Source: Haematococcus lacustris (taxonomy: Eukaryota > Chlorophyta > Chlorophyceae > Chlamydomonadales > Haematococcaceae). Taken from it: a stretch of DNA of 64,000 nucleotides. Location: NCBI GenBank assembly GCA_030144725.1, contig JASKMD010000028.1, positions 6,225,911 through 6,289,910 on the forward strand, in the 5' to 3' direction. A program made the position numbers and the translations under genes. Shown one piece after another: positions 1-11,736 of the stretch; the stretch's first letter is position 1; each line of letters opens with the position of its first letter. The notes under the pieces were generated by a model. It was not told where the DNA came from and made no database searches. It worked only from the letters and a program-made list of their open reading frames with translations.

Positions 1-2
1 GG

Positions 3-1464
3 GACTGGGCGGCGCTGGACCCCATGGAGGTGAGGGGAAGGGGAGGCCAGGGCAGGGGCAGGGCAGGGGCAGGAGAGGGAGGGGGAGGGAGGCTGTAGGG
101 CTTGCCAGCGCCTGTCCTGCTGCATCCTCCCTTCCACAGCTGCCAGTACACACAGACCAATCCCTGGCACGCACCTAACGCTCCCCCTGCCCCCTCCCCC
201 TGCCCCCTCCCCCTGCCCCCTGCCCCTGCCCCAGGGGGGTCCTGCTGACTACCGTGTGCTTGGTGCAGGACGCAGCCGCCCTGAACACCCTAGCCTTGGC
301 CTCAGCTGCTGCCAGCGCAGTGAGGGGCTCTGATGAGCAAGCGGGCAGCCTGGGGGTCAGTGGCAGAGGGGGGAGGGCAGGCGGGGCCGCTAGCAGCTCC
401 TCTGGCTGGCCATGGTGGTGGCAGCAGGGGGCTGCCCTGCTGACCTGGGGGTGGGTGGGGGGGAGGGCGGGAGGGGGGAAAGGGGAGGATGGCTGCAATA
501 GGAGAGGGGAAGGCAGGAGGGGGAGGGGAGGAGGGGTGCAGTAGAAGAGGGGAAGGTAGGGATGTGGAGGAGGAGGGCGCTTGGGGGACAGAAGGAGGGG
601 GAGGGGACAGGGGGCAAGGAGAGGGTGGATCAATGATAATGGGATAAGAAGGAGGGAGGCGAGGTAAGGCAGGGTGGTGGGGTGGGGTGCAGTGCAGGTG
701 TGTGATGAGGGGTGTCACAGAAGAGGGCGAAAGGACGAGAATGAAGCGCTGCCGGTGTCTGTTGGCCGGCTGTGCTGTGTTGCCCTGAGCTCGTTCACTG
801 TTGGGGAAAAGCTCCTGCTGCCTCCTGTCACTGCTCTCCCTGACGCCTATCACTGCCTCCTGTCACTGCCTCCTGTCACTGCCACCTATCACTGCCTCCT
901 GTCACTGCCTCCTGTCACTCCCACCTATCACTGCCTCCTGTCACTGCCTCCTGTCACTCCCACCTATCACTGCCTCCTGTCACTGCCTCCTGTCACTGCC
1001 TCCTGTCACTGCCTCCTGTCACTGCCTCCTGTCACTGCTCTCACTGCCTCCTGTCACTGCTGTCCTCCTATCACTGCTGTCCTGCTTTAAGCCCAGGCAA
1101 GCCTCTAGGAGAGAAGCTGCTGCTGCCTTCTGTCACTGCTCTGCTGTGGAGCTATGGCTTGAGAACGGAGGTACAGGAATACATGCCATCGCTGGCACTG
1201 GACACCCCTCCTGCCCCTCCTGCCTGCAGCCCAGCCCCAGCGCCTGCTGCTGCTGCTGCTGCTGCTGTTGCTTCCCCCCTCCGCTGCTGCCCCTACCTCT
1301 GCCCTCACCGCCAGGCCCTGCTCACTCTGGCCCCCCTGCCCCTTGCTGCCTGCAGCTCGGTGCCAGTGCCAGCAACTAACATAACCGCCCAAACTACCAT
1401 CGTGGTCAGCCGGTGGGACAAGATGGCGCAGGCCACCCGCCGCCAGTTTGCCGCAATGCAGCAG
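3..1464 (+). CDS. 3' exons of an unrecognised split gene (partial, tentative)
   Basis: Three exon-like blocks lie on the + strand. Bases 3-28 read DWAALDPME and end at a gtgagg donor. Bases 269-319 follow a tggtgcag acceptor, read DAAALNTLALASAAASA and end at gtgagg; these two blocks join in phase. Bases about 1356-1464 follow a ctgcag acceptor and contain TNITAQTTIVVSRWDKMAQA and RRQFAAMQQ before gtgcgg. The third block needs two carried bases, so at least one exon between them is missing from this model. A possible last exon at about 1825-1856 reads RTVMESWLH and stops. I do not recognise the product. The window edge cuts the 5' part. The composition fits coding sequence and the splice sites are good, but the joining is uncertain. 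Confidence 0.3.
840..1079. repeat. 13-bp minisatellite, unit TCACTGCCTCCTG
   Basis: About 18 units of TCACTGCCTCCTG and close variants such as TCACTCCCACCTA. In the first half they form a higher-order three-unit (39 bp) period. It lies in a presumed intron of the gene at the left edge. All frames are open across it because the unit has no stop, so ORFs here are not evidence of coding. Confidence 0.85.
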
Positions 1465-1856
1465 GTGCGGGCAGCAGTAGCAGCAGCAGGAGGAGGGGAA
1501 GAAGAAGAAGGAAGCACCCTGTCTAACCATCACCATGACCCTGGCAGGCTGCTGGCAGGCTGAGGGCAGGGGAACCAGGCATAGGGGCAACAGCTAGGGC
1601 AGCCAGACCAAAGCCTTGGGTGCCGCATCTTCCGTGATGTACCTGCGCCAGCATTGCCCACATGCTGGGCTTGCTTGGCTCAGTCAAGAGATGCAGTGCC
1701 CCTGGTGGCTATGATGGAGTCCCCCTCCACCCACATCCCCCTTCCCCCCCTCCTCCCCCGCCCTCACCCACCCACCCACCTTTCCCCCCTCCCCAACCTC
1801 CCTCTTTTCCATGCTGCCCCACAGCTCGCACGGTGATGGAAAGCTGGCTGCATTGA

Positions 1857-4082
1857 GAGGTTGGGCGCTATGTTGCCTGGCCGCAGGCGGGCGCACTGGA
1901 CCGGTGCCATCGGCACCCCCGGGCGGCAGCAACGTGTTCAATCCAGCTGCTGCGCCGGCTGGCCAGGGAAAGATGTCAAGGCCAAAAGCCAGTGCGCTTC
2001 GCGAATGCAGACTGAGCAGCCATGCTTAACTTCCGCTACTTCGCTGTCCCGTGAAAGCATTTCGGGCCTCAGGACATTGTCACTGCTTACCGTGTTGAGG
2101 CGCGTAGTGTCACGAAGCACGAGTAGCGCTGCGGCATCCTTCCAAAAACTTGCCCACGCGCGGAACCAGCAGCTTCAACGAGGCTCGATAAAGGTCTGCT
2201 TCTTTATTATCCAAACCACGTCACATGTGCGTCTCCACCGTAGCCGTTGTAGCCGTACATCAGGTCAACCCGCCAAGTTTAAAAACATACATGCACATGC
2301 GTCTTTGTGCCTGTGTGCGCGTGATGGGCGTGGTGATAAAGATTCGTATCAGTTTGACTGCAGCAGGGATGTGATAGAGGGGCTTAAGTACTACCATCAA
2401 AGAACCTCCTAATGTCCATGCGCCGGTTTTTTTAACCCTTCGTGGCCATCCTGTGGCCTGGCATACTGCACAGGAATATGCGTGTGCGCGTGTGCCTTAC
2501 TGAACCTGTGCCTTACTAAACTGCCTTACCAAACCAACAAGGTCTCATTGTTTGCCCAGCGTCAATAGTCATCAGTCCAGTCATAGGGACCGGGCGAGCT
2601 GTACTCAACTGTGAGTGAGCTTGCATTAGCCTGGACCCTGGGAAGGGGCTGCCTGCGCCGTAGGAATCCACCACAGCCCAACCCGCCAGCCAAGCAGCCC
2701 ACCAGCCTGGCAGTGCTTAACGCCAGAGTCCACAGCCACAACTGTTGCCAGCCAGCGCCCAGAAAATGTGGGTATGCTTGCTTGGGTTAGTGCAGGCAGG
2801 CAGGCAGGCAGGTGGGCTGGGGGGCTGGCGGCCTGGGACCTCCTCTAGCAGGCTCAGTAGCGGTTGCAGTGACAGCACCTTAAGGTCGGTGGCTGTGGCT
2901 GTGGTGGTTGTGGTGAAAGGATGTATGCAAGATGTGGTGGATTGCTGTCACCGCCGTTGTCGCTGCTGTGAGGTCGCCCTTGGGGGCTCTTGGCATTCTC
3001 TGCTGCTGCTGCTACCGTCACTGCTGCTGCTGCTGAGACTGTGGTGTACAAAAAGTCAGCTCCAGCTCAGGCCAGACGTTGCGTCTTGTTGTTGCCCCCT
3101 GCCCTTACTGAGTGACCCCTTGCGTTGATGGGGCCTCATAGGCAGCAAACCATGTGCTGCAGCCGCCTTCATGCAGCGACCTAGTCTGCTCCTGCCTGGG
3201 TGGCAGTATAGGAGTCGCGCTGCACGGCAGCAGGCGCCTGCCCTTCTGCTCGCCACTGGCTATCAACGCCACTGGAGTGCACATCTCGTCAACAGCTCTC
3301 AAGTGTTGGTTGCAGAGCTCGGCCCAGCGGCCCAGCGCCAGGGGTCCTCAGGGCGGGGTCTCCCAAGACATTGACCATCCTCACGTCCATGGTGGTCCTC
3401 AGGGAGGCAGAGTGGCAGAGTGGGGGTCCTCAGGAAGGCAGAGGGTGTGTAGGCGCCTGGTGCTGGAGCTGGAGCAGCTGGGTCACCCTATGTCGACGGA
3501 ATGGCAAGAGAGTCTTGTGGAGGCTGTTGGTGGTTGTGGCGCCTGGTGCTGGAGCTGGAGCAGCTGGGTCACGGTTTCAGCTAGGAACTGTTGGAGTCAC
3601 CATTGCAGCAGCAGCAGCAGCAGCAACGGCAGCAACGACAGCTTCTACCACAGCCACTGCTAGTCCTGGGCTGCATGCTGGACAATGTGCCTGCATGCTC
3701 GTGCACTCCTGCTCCTCACTCCTCACTCCTACTCCTCACTTCTGCTCCTCACTCCTGCTCACTCTTGCTCCCTGGTCATGTTCGCCCCTGTTGTCTATGC
3801 ACCGCTGCACACAGCCTGCTACTGCTACTGCTGTTGCTGCAGCTGCCGTTTGTTCTGCCACCCACCCACCCTCCTGCTGCTGCTGCTGCACCCCTTGCTG
3901 CCCCCACCCGGCCTGCTGACCACCCTGTGCCGCAATTCTATATGGACTGCACTACAAGGCAGCGGCTGCTGCGGGCCCCCTGCTGCTTCCCCCAGGCGGC
4001 CCAGCGCCTAAGTTTAGACTCTGGCTTGAGGCGGAGGCGGTGCCTGCTTCCGCAAACGCAAACTTATTGGCGTCCCACACCT

Positions 4083-4134
<52 letters not shown>

Positions 4135-4152
4135 ACGGTGGTAGCAGTAGAG

Positions 4153-4183
<31 letters not shown>

Positions 4184-4809
4184 GTAGGCTGGTGCCAGCC
4201 GCTGAGAGTAAGCTTGCAGCCAAGCTAGGCTACTACCAGCTCTGGGGGGCGATTGGTTGCTCACCAGCACCTGCACCTGCCCCCTGATCCCGCCACTGCC
4301 AATGGTGCTTGTGGGGAGTCGCTGCTGTGTACTGAGCACCCACCAGCTGCCCGATGTTGTGCAGATGAAGGTGCTTGCTTGCTGCTACGCACCCTTGCAT
4401 GCATGCTCACCTTGCTCTTCACCTGCTTGTTGTGCACAGTCCTGCCACTTTGTGCTCCGTACCCAGGCAGCAAGCTATGCTACAGGCTAGACAACAGGCG
4501 GCACCCACACCCACACCCACACCCATAAAGCTTGGCTTGGCACAGGCACAGGCTGCCAGGCACGAGGTAGGGTTGGGGACTACACCAGACAGGTGGATGT
4601 GGGTACTGGCAGCCAGTGAGCGCCAGTACAGAGGGAGGTGGGACTGATAAGCAGTGAGTGCCCCACTGACATCGAACAGCCAGGCAGGTGTCACCGCTCG
4701 CTAAGCTACAGCACAGTCTGCCCCCTAGCCTGCCATCACCACTTTCACATGGACTGATACCAGGAGATATCACTGCTGCAGGCTGGGGCTGCAGGCGGCA
4801 CCCACTCAC
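1857..4809. other. No confident gene; low-complexity intergenic DNA
   Basis: ORFs here are short, overlap on both strands and consist of Ser/Leu/Cys or Gln runs from CAG, CTCACTCCTG and similar repeats. A 33-bp block (CTGGAGCTGGAGCAGCTGGG and flanks) occurs twice, near 3450-3485 and 3540-3573. The last exon or exons and the 3' UTR of the minus-strand ERD2-like gene should fall in its right part, but I could not place them. Confidence 0.5.
4084..4183. repeat. Two CAG arrays
   Basis: An uninterrupted CAG run of about 16 units (4084-4131) and a second of about 9 units (4156-4183), separated by CAACAACGG and an AGTAGAG stretch. They make Gln/Ser runs in + frames and Leu/Ala runs in - frames. No host exon could be shown. 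Confidence 0.85.
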
Positions 4810-6663
4810 ATCGTTGAAGCCTGGCTTGTTGGTCGACTCGTTCAGAAGGTGGGAGGAGGGGGCGCGGGATGTGAGGCGTTGGAAGAGCAGCAGCAGGAAG
4901 CCCAGGCCCAGCACCGCCACCATCACCAGCATGGCATACAGGCCTGAATGTCAAAGGCAGCAGCAACAGCAGCAGCCCCCATATGCCACACTGGCTCAGG
5001 GGCAATCACAGCCCAGGACATGAGTATATCTGACGTGTATGCAAAATACAGGATCAAATAGTTCTCCATAACTCGGGGGTGGACGGAGCCACTATTCTAC
5101 CGACCTTAGTTGCACTCTAGCCATATAGACCTCTCCGACAGCTAGCTATGCGTACTCTGCAGCTTTCCGAAACTTGCAAGTATGGCTTGCACGTTGCAAG
5201 TTGCAAGCCGCGAGTCAAACGTTCGGTTCCGCGACTTGCGCGATAGCACCTCACCAATGCGACTAAGCGCGGAAGCTTAGCTTAGAGATGATGCCACGCT
5301 GGCATGTATGTTTATATATGCCAGGCTGGCATGTCAACACCGAGCTTTGGGCTCGGGGCATGCTTGGTTCGCTGGGGATGAGCAAGGCAAGCGTATCGCA
5401 TTGGCCGCTAAGCCGTTTGGACGTATAAAGCTCAACATAATTGACCCGCCGTTGACCGCGCTTTTGTATAATCGCCGGGCCGCGGGGTACGCTTTTGTAT
5501 AATTGACGGGCCGCGGGGTACGCTTTTGTATATTTGACGAGCCGCGGACCTCAGATATACTAGATAACCGCCTCTACCTCGCTCATTACGCGAATCTAAT
5601 GGACTCGTCCTCGTCTCCGCGGCCATATACACCTCGGCTGCGCCTCGGTGTATATGTCCGCTTCGTCTCGGACTCGTCCATTATTTTCGCATAATGTACT
5701 CGGCCCGCCGATTATCCATTACATAATAGAGTATGGAATGTGCAATGCAATGTGCAGAGTGTTGACACCAAGAGAAAAGGCGAATCAACATGCATTGAGC
5801 AATGTGGGCTGCCTGCCTGCCTGCCTGTATGACCACTGACCAGGCCCCCTGCCTGCCTACCTGCCTGCCTGCCTGCCTGCCTGCTCTCTGCCTTTGACTC
5901 ACGGTAGGGGTCAGATGCCAGCGCCTGGCGCCAGTCCAGCAAGAGGGGCAGGCTGTCCACCACGCAGTCTGCACCCATGAGGGCTAGCAGCACAGGCAGC
6001 CAGCCGTCATACCTGCACCACAGGACAGGGCAGATGGGGTCAGGTCGGGTTGGGGCAGAGCGGGGCAGGGCAGGGCAGGGCAGGGCAGGGCAGGGCAGGG
6101 CAGGGCAGGGCAGGGCAGGGCAGGGCAGGGCAGGGCAGGTGCGACTGTGCAGCTTCATGCGAGCATGAACCATGGAAACAAGGAGGCTATGAGTCTTGAG
6201 GCTGCGTGTTGCAGCGACGCCGGCAGGCGAAAGTCGTGTGATGATGACGACTGAGTAACAGTGATTCAAGCCAGGGAGAGGCAGGCAGGTTGGGCAGGGA
6301 GGCGGGTAGGGAACCCCAGCTCAAGCATGGGTCAGGGTCAGGGTCAGGGTCAGGGTCTGGGTCAGTGGCTCACTTGGCTTTGCGCCACAGCAGCACGAAC
6401 TGAGGCAGCAGCACCAGAGCCTCCAGGTACCAGGAGAACTGGTGCATGATCTGCACATGCATGGGGCAGGGGCTGATCAGGCTTGTGTAAGTGCCTGGTT
6501 AGGCTCTGGTGCAGGAGGCAGGCAGGAGAAGGTGGTATGCAGTGCGAAAAGAATGCAATGCTGCACTGCGCTGCTGCTGCTGCTGCTGCTGCTACCGCTT
6601 CTCTCCCAACTTCTCCATACATTCTTCTCCTGCACTGCACTGCTGCTGCTAGAAGTGGCCCAG

Positions 6664-6710
<47 letters not shown>

Positions 6711-8710
6711 ACCACCCCCTTCTCCCCAAGCAACACAGTGTGTAGAGGTTGGAGGGCGGGGGAGAAGCCTGCTGCTGTGCCTGCTGCCCTCGCTGCTGCC
6801 ATCTACATCCAGCTAGTAATCCAGCACCATCAGGCGCACAAGCAGAGCACAGCAGTGGTTCTGCACACTGCCCTGCTCAGCCGTACACCGCAAACCACTC
6901 CCGCCGCTGAGGGTGCCTGCAGCCCTTCACCTCCTGCTCCTGCGGCCCATGCGCCAGACTGCCTGCTGGAGGCAGCTTGGGACTCCCAGGGGAGCTCCCA
7001 GGGGACTCTGCTCTACTCTACTCTACTTTACTCTACTCTACTCAGCACCAGGTAGACTGGCGCCCCACTAGTAGTAGAGTATGCCTTCAGCCCTGTGGCC
7101 TGGTGGTAGTGGCAGCGGCCTGGGTCAAGGCTCAGGTGCTGGCCTGGGTGGCTGTGGCACCTCCTGACCTGACATCCAGCCAGCCAGTTAGCTGTCGCTA
7201 CCCACGCAATCCAGCTAGCCAGCCAGCCAGCCAGCCGCCATACCCATCGCAATCCAGACATCCAGCCAGCTGACGCTACCCCACACTGCACGCTGCTCTG
7301 CAGCAGTAACGTTGGGAGGTGGGAGGGCGGGGAAGCTGCGGCTGTGCCTGCTTCCCTGGCTGCGCCTGGGTGCCTGTCAATGCCTGGGAGGGCCTTGGGG
7401 AGACCCGCAAGGCTTCCTACCCCGCACACCATCACAGAGTGCTACCCACCACTAGCTCACCCCAGACACCCTGCCCCTACCCCTGGCCCTGCCCCTACCC
7501 CTGGCCCTACCCCTGCCCCTACCCCTGGCCCTGCCCCTCCCCCTGGCCCTGCCCCTGCCCCTGGCCCTGCCCCTCCCCCTGGCCCTGCCCCTGCCCCCGC
7601 CCTGATCCAAGCGGAGGGGGACCTGCTCACTCCCCACTGGGAGGATCACCACCTCACACTGCTAAGGACCACCACCTGACTACTCCTGCTACAGACTACC
7701 ACCGAGGCTGCCACACATGGTCACACCCCTGTCACACCTCCCTGCGGCTGTGTGCGTCCTGTAGCTGTGCAAGCCAGCCTGCCTGCCTGCCTGCCTGCCT
7801 ACCTGCCTGCCTGCATTAAAGCTGTTGATTACACACACCTTGCCATTGCTGCAAACTTGCCCTAGCCCATGCCCCTATCCGTACAAGGCTGACTGCCTAC
7901 GCTGAGCATGCTGGTGAGCTGTAAAGCAACAATGATTGGTCTCCCTCCCTTCCTCCCTCCCTCCCCCACCTCCACGATGGCTGCGAATTTGTTGAACACC
8001 ACCGCCAGCCCAAACGTGGGCAGCAGCAATGCCAGCCTGGGGACGGAGTCATACTGAGCTGACTCAGCATAGCTGGCTGCCGCCCCAGAATAGCGCATGA
8101 GCACCACCACCGCCAGGGCCAGGCCGATCTTCAGGATCTTGGCCAAGGTGTCTGCAGCAGGCAGTACCCCGGCAGCAGCACCCCGGACTAATAGACCAAT
8201 AGAGCAGCAGCATCTCGAGAGAATCGCATTGACCCAGCAAGCTGTACCGCCCCTGCATGCACCTTATGCTCCCCTTCATCATCCCAAGGCCGACAATTGC
8301 CCTCCGCAAGTGCAATAGCACCTCAGGCACAAACAGGATGAATAACTGGGATGGAATGTATCATACACATATGGAATAAATGGTCATTTCTTACACATGG
8401 CATGAAATATCCATGGGTGAGATGGAAATGACTTCAAACACCATGCCCAGCTGGCCTGAGCTGGGAGGTGAGAGGCTGCTTAGCAGCCCAGCACGCTGCT
8501 TCGCTCGCTGTGCATCTTATCAACTCTACCTGCGAGGCCTCGATAGAGCGCGAGCAGCTCCAGGTATCGTGAAACATACACGATGAGGAGGAGCTCTTGG
8601 GTTACGAGCGACACGCCCGAAACACCCCTAGGGCTGAACAATCTAATCAACAATAGCCCGCCCCATAACACGTGGAGCTGGGACGCGACGAAGCTGTGCG
8701 TCCACAGCAT
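4810..8710 (-). CDS. ERD2/KDEL-receptor-like multipass membrane protein
   Basis: Family role: ERD2 receptors (PF00810) retrieve escaped ER proteins from the Golgi. Exons in coding order, all in phase: 8710-8530, 8151-7970, 6450-6374, 6012-5903 and 4943-4810, with GT/AG ends on the minus strand. The first exon starts with MLWTHSFVASQLHVLW and contains RGVSGVSLVTQELLLIVYVS followed by RYLELLALYRG. This matches the conserved ERD2 stretch with SGxSLKTQEL and RYLDLF. Exon 3 has WYLEALVLLPQFVLL, matching the family's YLExVAILPQLF. Exon 4 (YDGWLPVLLALMGAD) and exon 5 (a membrane segment MLVMVAVLGLGFLLLLF, then a Ser/Asn-rich tail) do not resemble the usual C-terminal helices. About 228 residues are accounted for, and the terminal exon and stop were not found. 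It is probably a divergent paralogue; KDEL binding is not shown. Intron 4 holds a foldback element. Confidence 0.72.
5459..5548. repeat. 31-bp tandem repeat, about 3 copies
   Basis: Three units beginning CGCTTTTGTATAAT and ending GGGCCGCGGGGTA lie head to tail in intron 4 of the ERD2-like gene, just before a foldback structure. The surrounding few hundred bases are poorer in GC than the window average. Confidence 0.8.
5584..5696. repeat. Foldback element C (imperfect palindrome in intron)
   Basis: Nested pairing arms. CATTACGCGAA (5584-5594) pairs with TTCGCATAATG (5686-5696) except for one base. AATGGAC pairs with GTCCATT (5676-5682). CATATACACC (5624-5633) pairs with GGTGTATATG (5647-5656). 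The arms are separated by unpaired CTCG-rich words (such as TCGTCCTCGTCTC and TTCGTCTCGGACTC). The architecture is the same as the foldbacks at 11.03-11.23 kb and 62.16-62.31 kb, but this one is more decayed. Confidence 0.65.
6063..6139. repeat. (GGCAG)n pentanucleotide array, about 15 units
   Basis: A pure pentamer run in intron 3 of the minus-strand ERD2-like gene, 50 bp upstream (in gene direction) of exon 4. Confidence 0.9.
6664..6710. repeat. (GGCA)n tetranucleotide array, about 12 units
   Basis: A pure tetramer run in intron 2 of the ERD2-like gene. Related CTGC/GGCA runs occur near 5811-5880 and 7775-7812, and a (GGGTCA)n run at about 6330-6362. These make most of the long Leu/Pro/Ala/Gln shadow ORFs here. 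Confidence 0.85.
7467..7602. repeat. CCCCTACCCCTGGCCCTG-type minisatellite
   Basis: About 7-8 degenerate units of CCCCTGCCCCTGGCCCTGCC type in intron 2 of the ERD2-like gene. They encode Pro/Ala/Gly or Arg/Gly runs in every frame, so no gene is called. Confidence 0.8.
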
Positions 8711-11033
8711 GATAATGGGGAGGTTTGTAACGGAGGGGTTCAGCTAGCTGTCGCAAACATCTTACAAATGTGCATTGCCCCATGTGTTCATGCAGGTGGC
8801 TGCGGCCAGTGTACAGCTCGGCGAAGCGATCCCAAGTCAGGGGCTTGATGTGCTCAACAAGCAACAACATCAGGTAAGCACTTGCCTGGCACTGCACATG
8901 TGCATGGCCGCAACATATGATATGTAGGGAGCGCAATCTAGTCTAGATCTAGCCTAGATCTCGACTAGTCAAATCTAGTCGAGATCTCGACTCGATTTGA
9001 CTAGACTAGACGGGTTTTTTGAATTTTGCCATGGGATGACTCCGCCCACTCAACCAGCTGCAGGCAGGCTAGGTGCATCTATCTGCCCGCCTGTCTACAA
9101 GGCACTATGTACAGTTGTGTTTGTGAGGTCAGAATGCATGTTTGGCTGTTGAGTTGTGCGGCTATTGTTGCCATAGCGAGTGTCTACATACTCAACGACA
9201 ATCTCGGAGTCCCGTAGTGGTAATGCAGTGTGCTTACATCGTGACGACGTCGTAAAGAACTAAAAAAGACGTCGTTAAGAGCGTCAGGACTTTCTTGTTG
9301 TATCGCGCGGTAGGTTCAGGGTTCTGAGGCGGGAGAGGGCCCTCGGGCTCCATTTTGCATTTCAGACGCTGCTGGGCTGTCCGGGCATGCCTATGCAAAC
9401 CAACTTTAACCGCCAACCCAGCCTGGCCAGCATATCATTCGCTGAGTGGCGCCACAACGTCCACACAGGTGCCTCAAGTAGGTGCGCTATTCAAAAAGCT
9501 CATCTCGAGTCCATCTCGACCGTCTAGTCGAGTCAAGTAGGGCGGTCCCCCCCCCCAGCTAATATTATTAATATCAAAAATAGCAAGCCAACCATATTAG
9601 CTCATATTAGTTCCGTTTTCATGCGTTATAATAGTTAATAGCCTGCTTTTTAAAAGACTTAATACCCTCGCCGCAAGCCTATTAAGTTCTTAAAAACGCC
9701 GGGACGCGGACCATTTAAGAAAAGTGCAAGCAAAAAGTGCAGGCCAAAAATACATCAGCTTCATAGCGTTCAACGTCCATGCACCTACATAATGAACTAC
9801 AAACACACTCATCTCGTCAATCCTTCGTGAGCGGCATTCTTCATCAGTCTTTTTTGGACGGCATGCTCCGTAGCATGACTTGGTCTTTCATCTGCAAGCT
9901 AGTGACCAGCAAACTAGTGACCAGCAAGCTAGTGCCCTACATGCACGAGGGAAGACTGAGGGTGGTGGTTCCTATTGTCACCAAGGTGCATAGCCTCCCC
10001 ATATCCCTCCCCACATGGCGCAAAACAAGTACAGACTGACAACCACTGAGGTGCTTAGGTTGGCTCTGCTGTCCCCTTGGGAGAGGGATGGACTGGTCAT
10101 TGTGGTGTGAGGCTGCCTGCTGGGGAGGGGAGACGGACCAGGTGCTGGTGGAATAGGAGAGGGGAGGAGGAAGGCCACAAGGCAGGAATAAACCGACGTA
10201 CCTGCAAACATACAAGGGGTGTGCTAGCAGTTACCACCCCATGGCACCACACCTGATGGCCATGCTTCACTTACCATACAGCATCTGACTCATGGGTTGT
10301 TGGTTAGGCTGGGCTAGGCAAGAGTGGAAGTGGCGTGACAGCTAATGCATCACGGGCTGGCAGAGGCACAGTGGCAGAGGCAGTGGCACAACTTTGCTCG
10401 CTTAAGCAGCGAGGCATACATACCACAACCTGGCGCCAATGTCTATCAACAATTGAGTGAGCCCGCCCTCCACCTACGAAGCATCAAGAGCAGAGAGCAT
10501 CAAGGCCATTAGACAACTACGCGCCATTGAACCAGATTGTATGGAGAACCTGATATCACACGAACCTACGCAATGCGTACCACAAAGCAAAGCAAAACAC
10601 ACGGAATGCGATCGTCGGACATCAAGTTACTGCCCGCAACAAACGGTGTCTCTCGACACAAGGGAGATACGCGGCTCCTGCATTGCATCATTGTGATAAC
10701 GGCTCGGGCTTCTTCGGCCAAGAAAGGAATCACCGAAACCGTACCTCGCACAAAGGCAACAAGCGGGCGATGTCACCAGGCCAACGAGTGAAGTGTCCAA
10801 GCGTGTGTGGCTCGTCCTCGTGGTCGAACTACTCACCGTCCGCGTCTTCTCCGTATCATCTCCGTATGCCTCTGCGGATGTTGGGCCTTGCAACGGTTGC
10901 TAATACATGGCGATGTTCTGCGACAATACACCGCTACGTTTCATTTTCGCCTGCTTACACTTGTAGTGTGACTTTTGGTGAGCGCGGCTCCGCCGCGCCT
11001 TGAGCTGTAAGAACGCACAAAACGGAACTAAAT
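8711..11033. other. Intergenic, no confident gene; AT-richer block and small palindrome
   Basis: Upstream of the ERD2-like start I find no convincing coding region. At 8938-9009 there is a small nested palindrome: CTAGTCTAG pairs with CTAGACTAG, and inside it ATCTCGACTA (8958-8967) pairs with TAGTCGAGAT (8976-8985). Bases about 9553-9770 are clearly AT-richer than the rest of the window. Related CTAGTCGAG words recur at about 9490-9540 and 13495-13545. Immediately before the large foldback there is a perfect small hairpin, GCGCGGC-TCC-GCCGCGC (about 10983-10999). Confidence 0.5.
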
Positions 11034-11234
11034 TAGATAGTGGAAGCGCCCGGGGCGTTTTAGGCTCCCTAAAAACACTCGGCCTCGGCGCTGGAGCGTA
11101 ACAGCTCTCGACCTCAGCCAGCAGCCGCGTCGCTACGCTCCGCGGCTGCTGGCTTCGGTCTCGAGCTGTTACGCTCCAGCGCCTCGGCCTCGCGTTTTTA
11201 GGGCGCCTAAAACTACCGGCGCTTCCACTATCTA
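11034..11234. repeat. Foldback element A (201-bp nested palindrome)
   Basis: Five perfectly complementary arm pairs nest around an 11-nt loop (TCGCTACGCTC, 11130-11140). Outermost is a 15-bp pair (11034-11048 with 11220-11234). Next come GTTTTAGGC (11057-11065) with 11205-11213, CTAAAAAC (11069-11076) with 11194-11201, a 19-bp pair (11089-11107 with 11163-11181) and a 14-bp pair (11116-11129 with 11141-11154). Between the arms lie unpaired words: CTCGGCCTCG on both sides at the same joint, and TCGACCTC opposite TCGGTCTC at the innermost joint. It sits just outside the left end of the transposon at 11.36-13.48 kb. The function is unknown; it could form a cruciform in DNA or a hairpin in RNA. 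Confidence 0.9.
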
Positions 11235-11736
11235 CTACTTAGCTCCCGATCCTTGTCGCGCCTTCGTTCGCTTTTTAGCGCGATGGATGTGCTTGGCGGC
11301 GCTGTGGCCCCTGCGCAGCTCGTTGATGATGCGCCGTCGGAGGCCGCCTCCTGGACTCATGGGGCCCCAAAATGGGTCATGCAAGTCTCTCAGTACTCTC
11401 TCAATATCGCATCGTTTTGGATAGCGTTCATCACATTGGTAGCTGTAGTTCAATGCGCGTCATCTGAGCATCAGCGCAAGCCATTGCAGTCTTTGCTCGC
11501 GGGCTGCCCCATGTTTGTGCTGTTTCATGGAGTTTCTTGTTGTCAACTTTCAGCGCCTCACGTGCCCCTTGCAGCTGGCAAGGTTGCGGTAGCGAGTTTC
11601 TTCTGTTACACGGAGAGCTATCTCTTAACAAATACGAAAGATGGCGAAACCTCTGCACCTGGCAGGGATGGAACATTGTACCTGTCGATCCCCGACCACT
11701 TTAGCTAATATTAGCGGACACGCCCTAGACTCTTCA

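Noticed and set aside
3591..4187. Gln/Ser-rich + strand ORF of about 198 codons
   Set aside because: Composed almost entirely of CAG and CTCACTCCTG repeats, with competing ORFs in other frames and no recognisable domain.
8797..8872. A + strand block with perfect acceptor (ttcatgcag) and donor (gtaagc)
   Set aside because: It is isolated, with no partner exons in phase, and lies just upstream of the minus-strand ERD2-like start. The minus frame here (HIKPLTWDRFAELYTG) looks at least as protein-like, so neither is called.
9800..10100. Short direct repeats (CTAGTGACCAGCAAACTAGT) suggesting a CRISPR-like or att structure
   Set aside because: Only two or three adjacent units with no spacers or associated genes; a simple tandem repeat.
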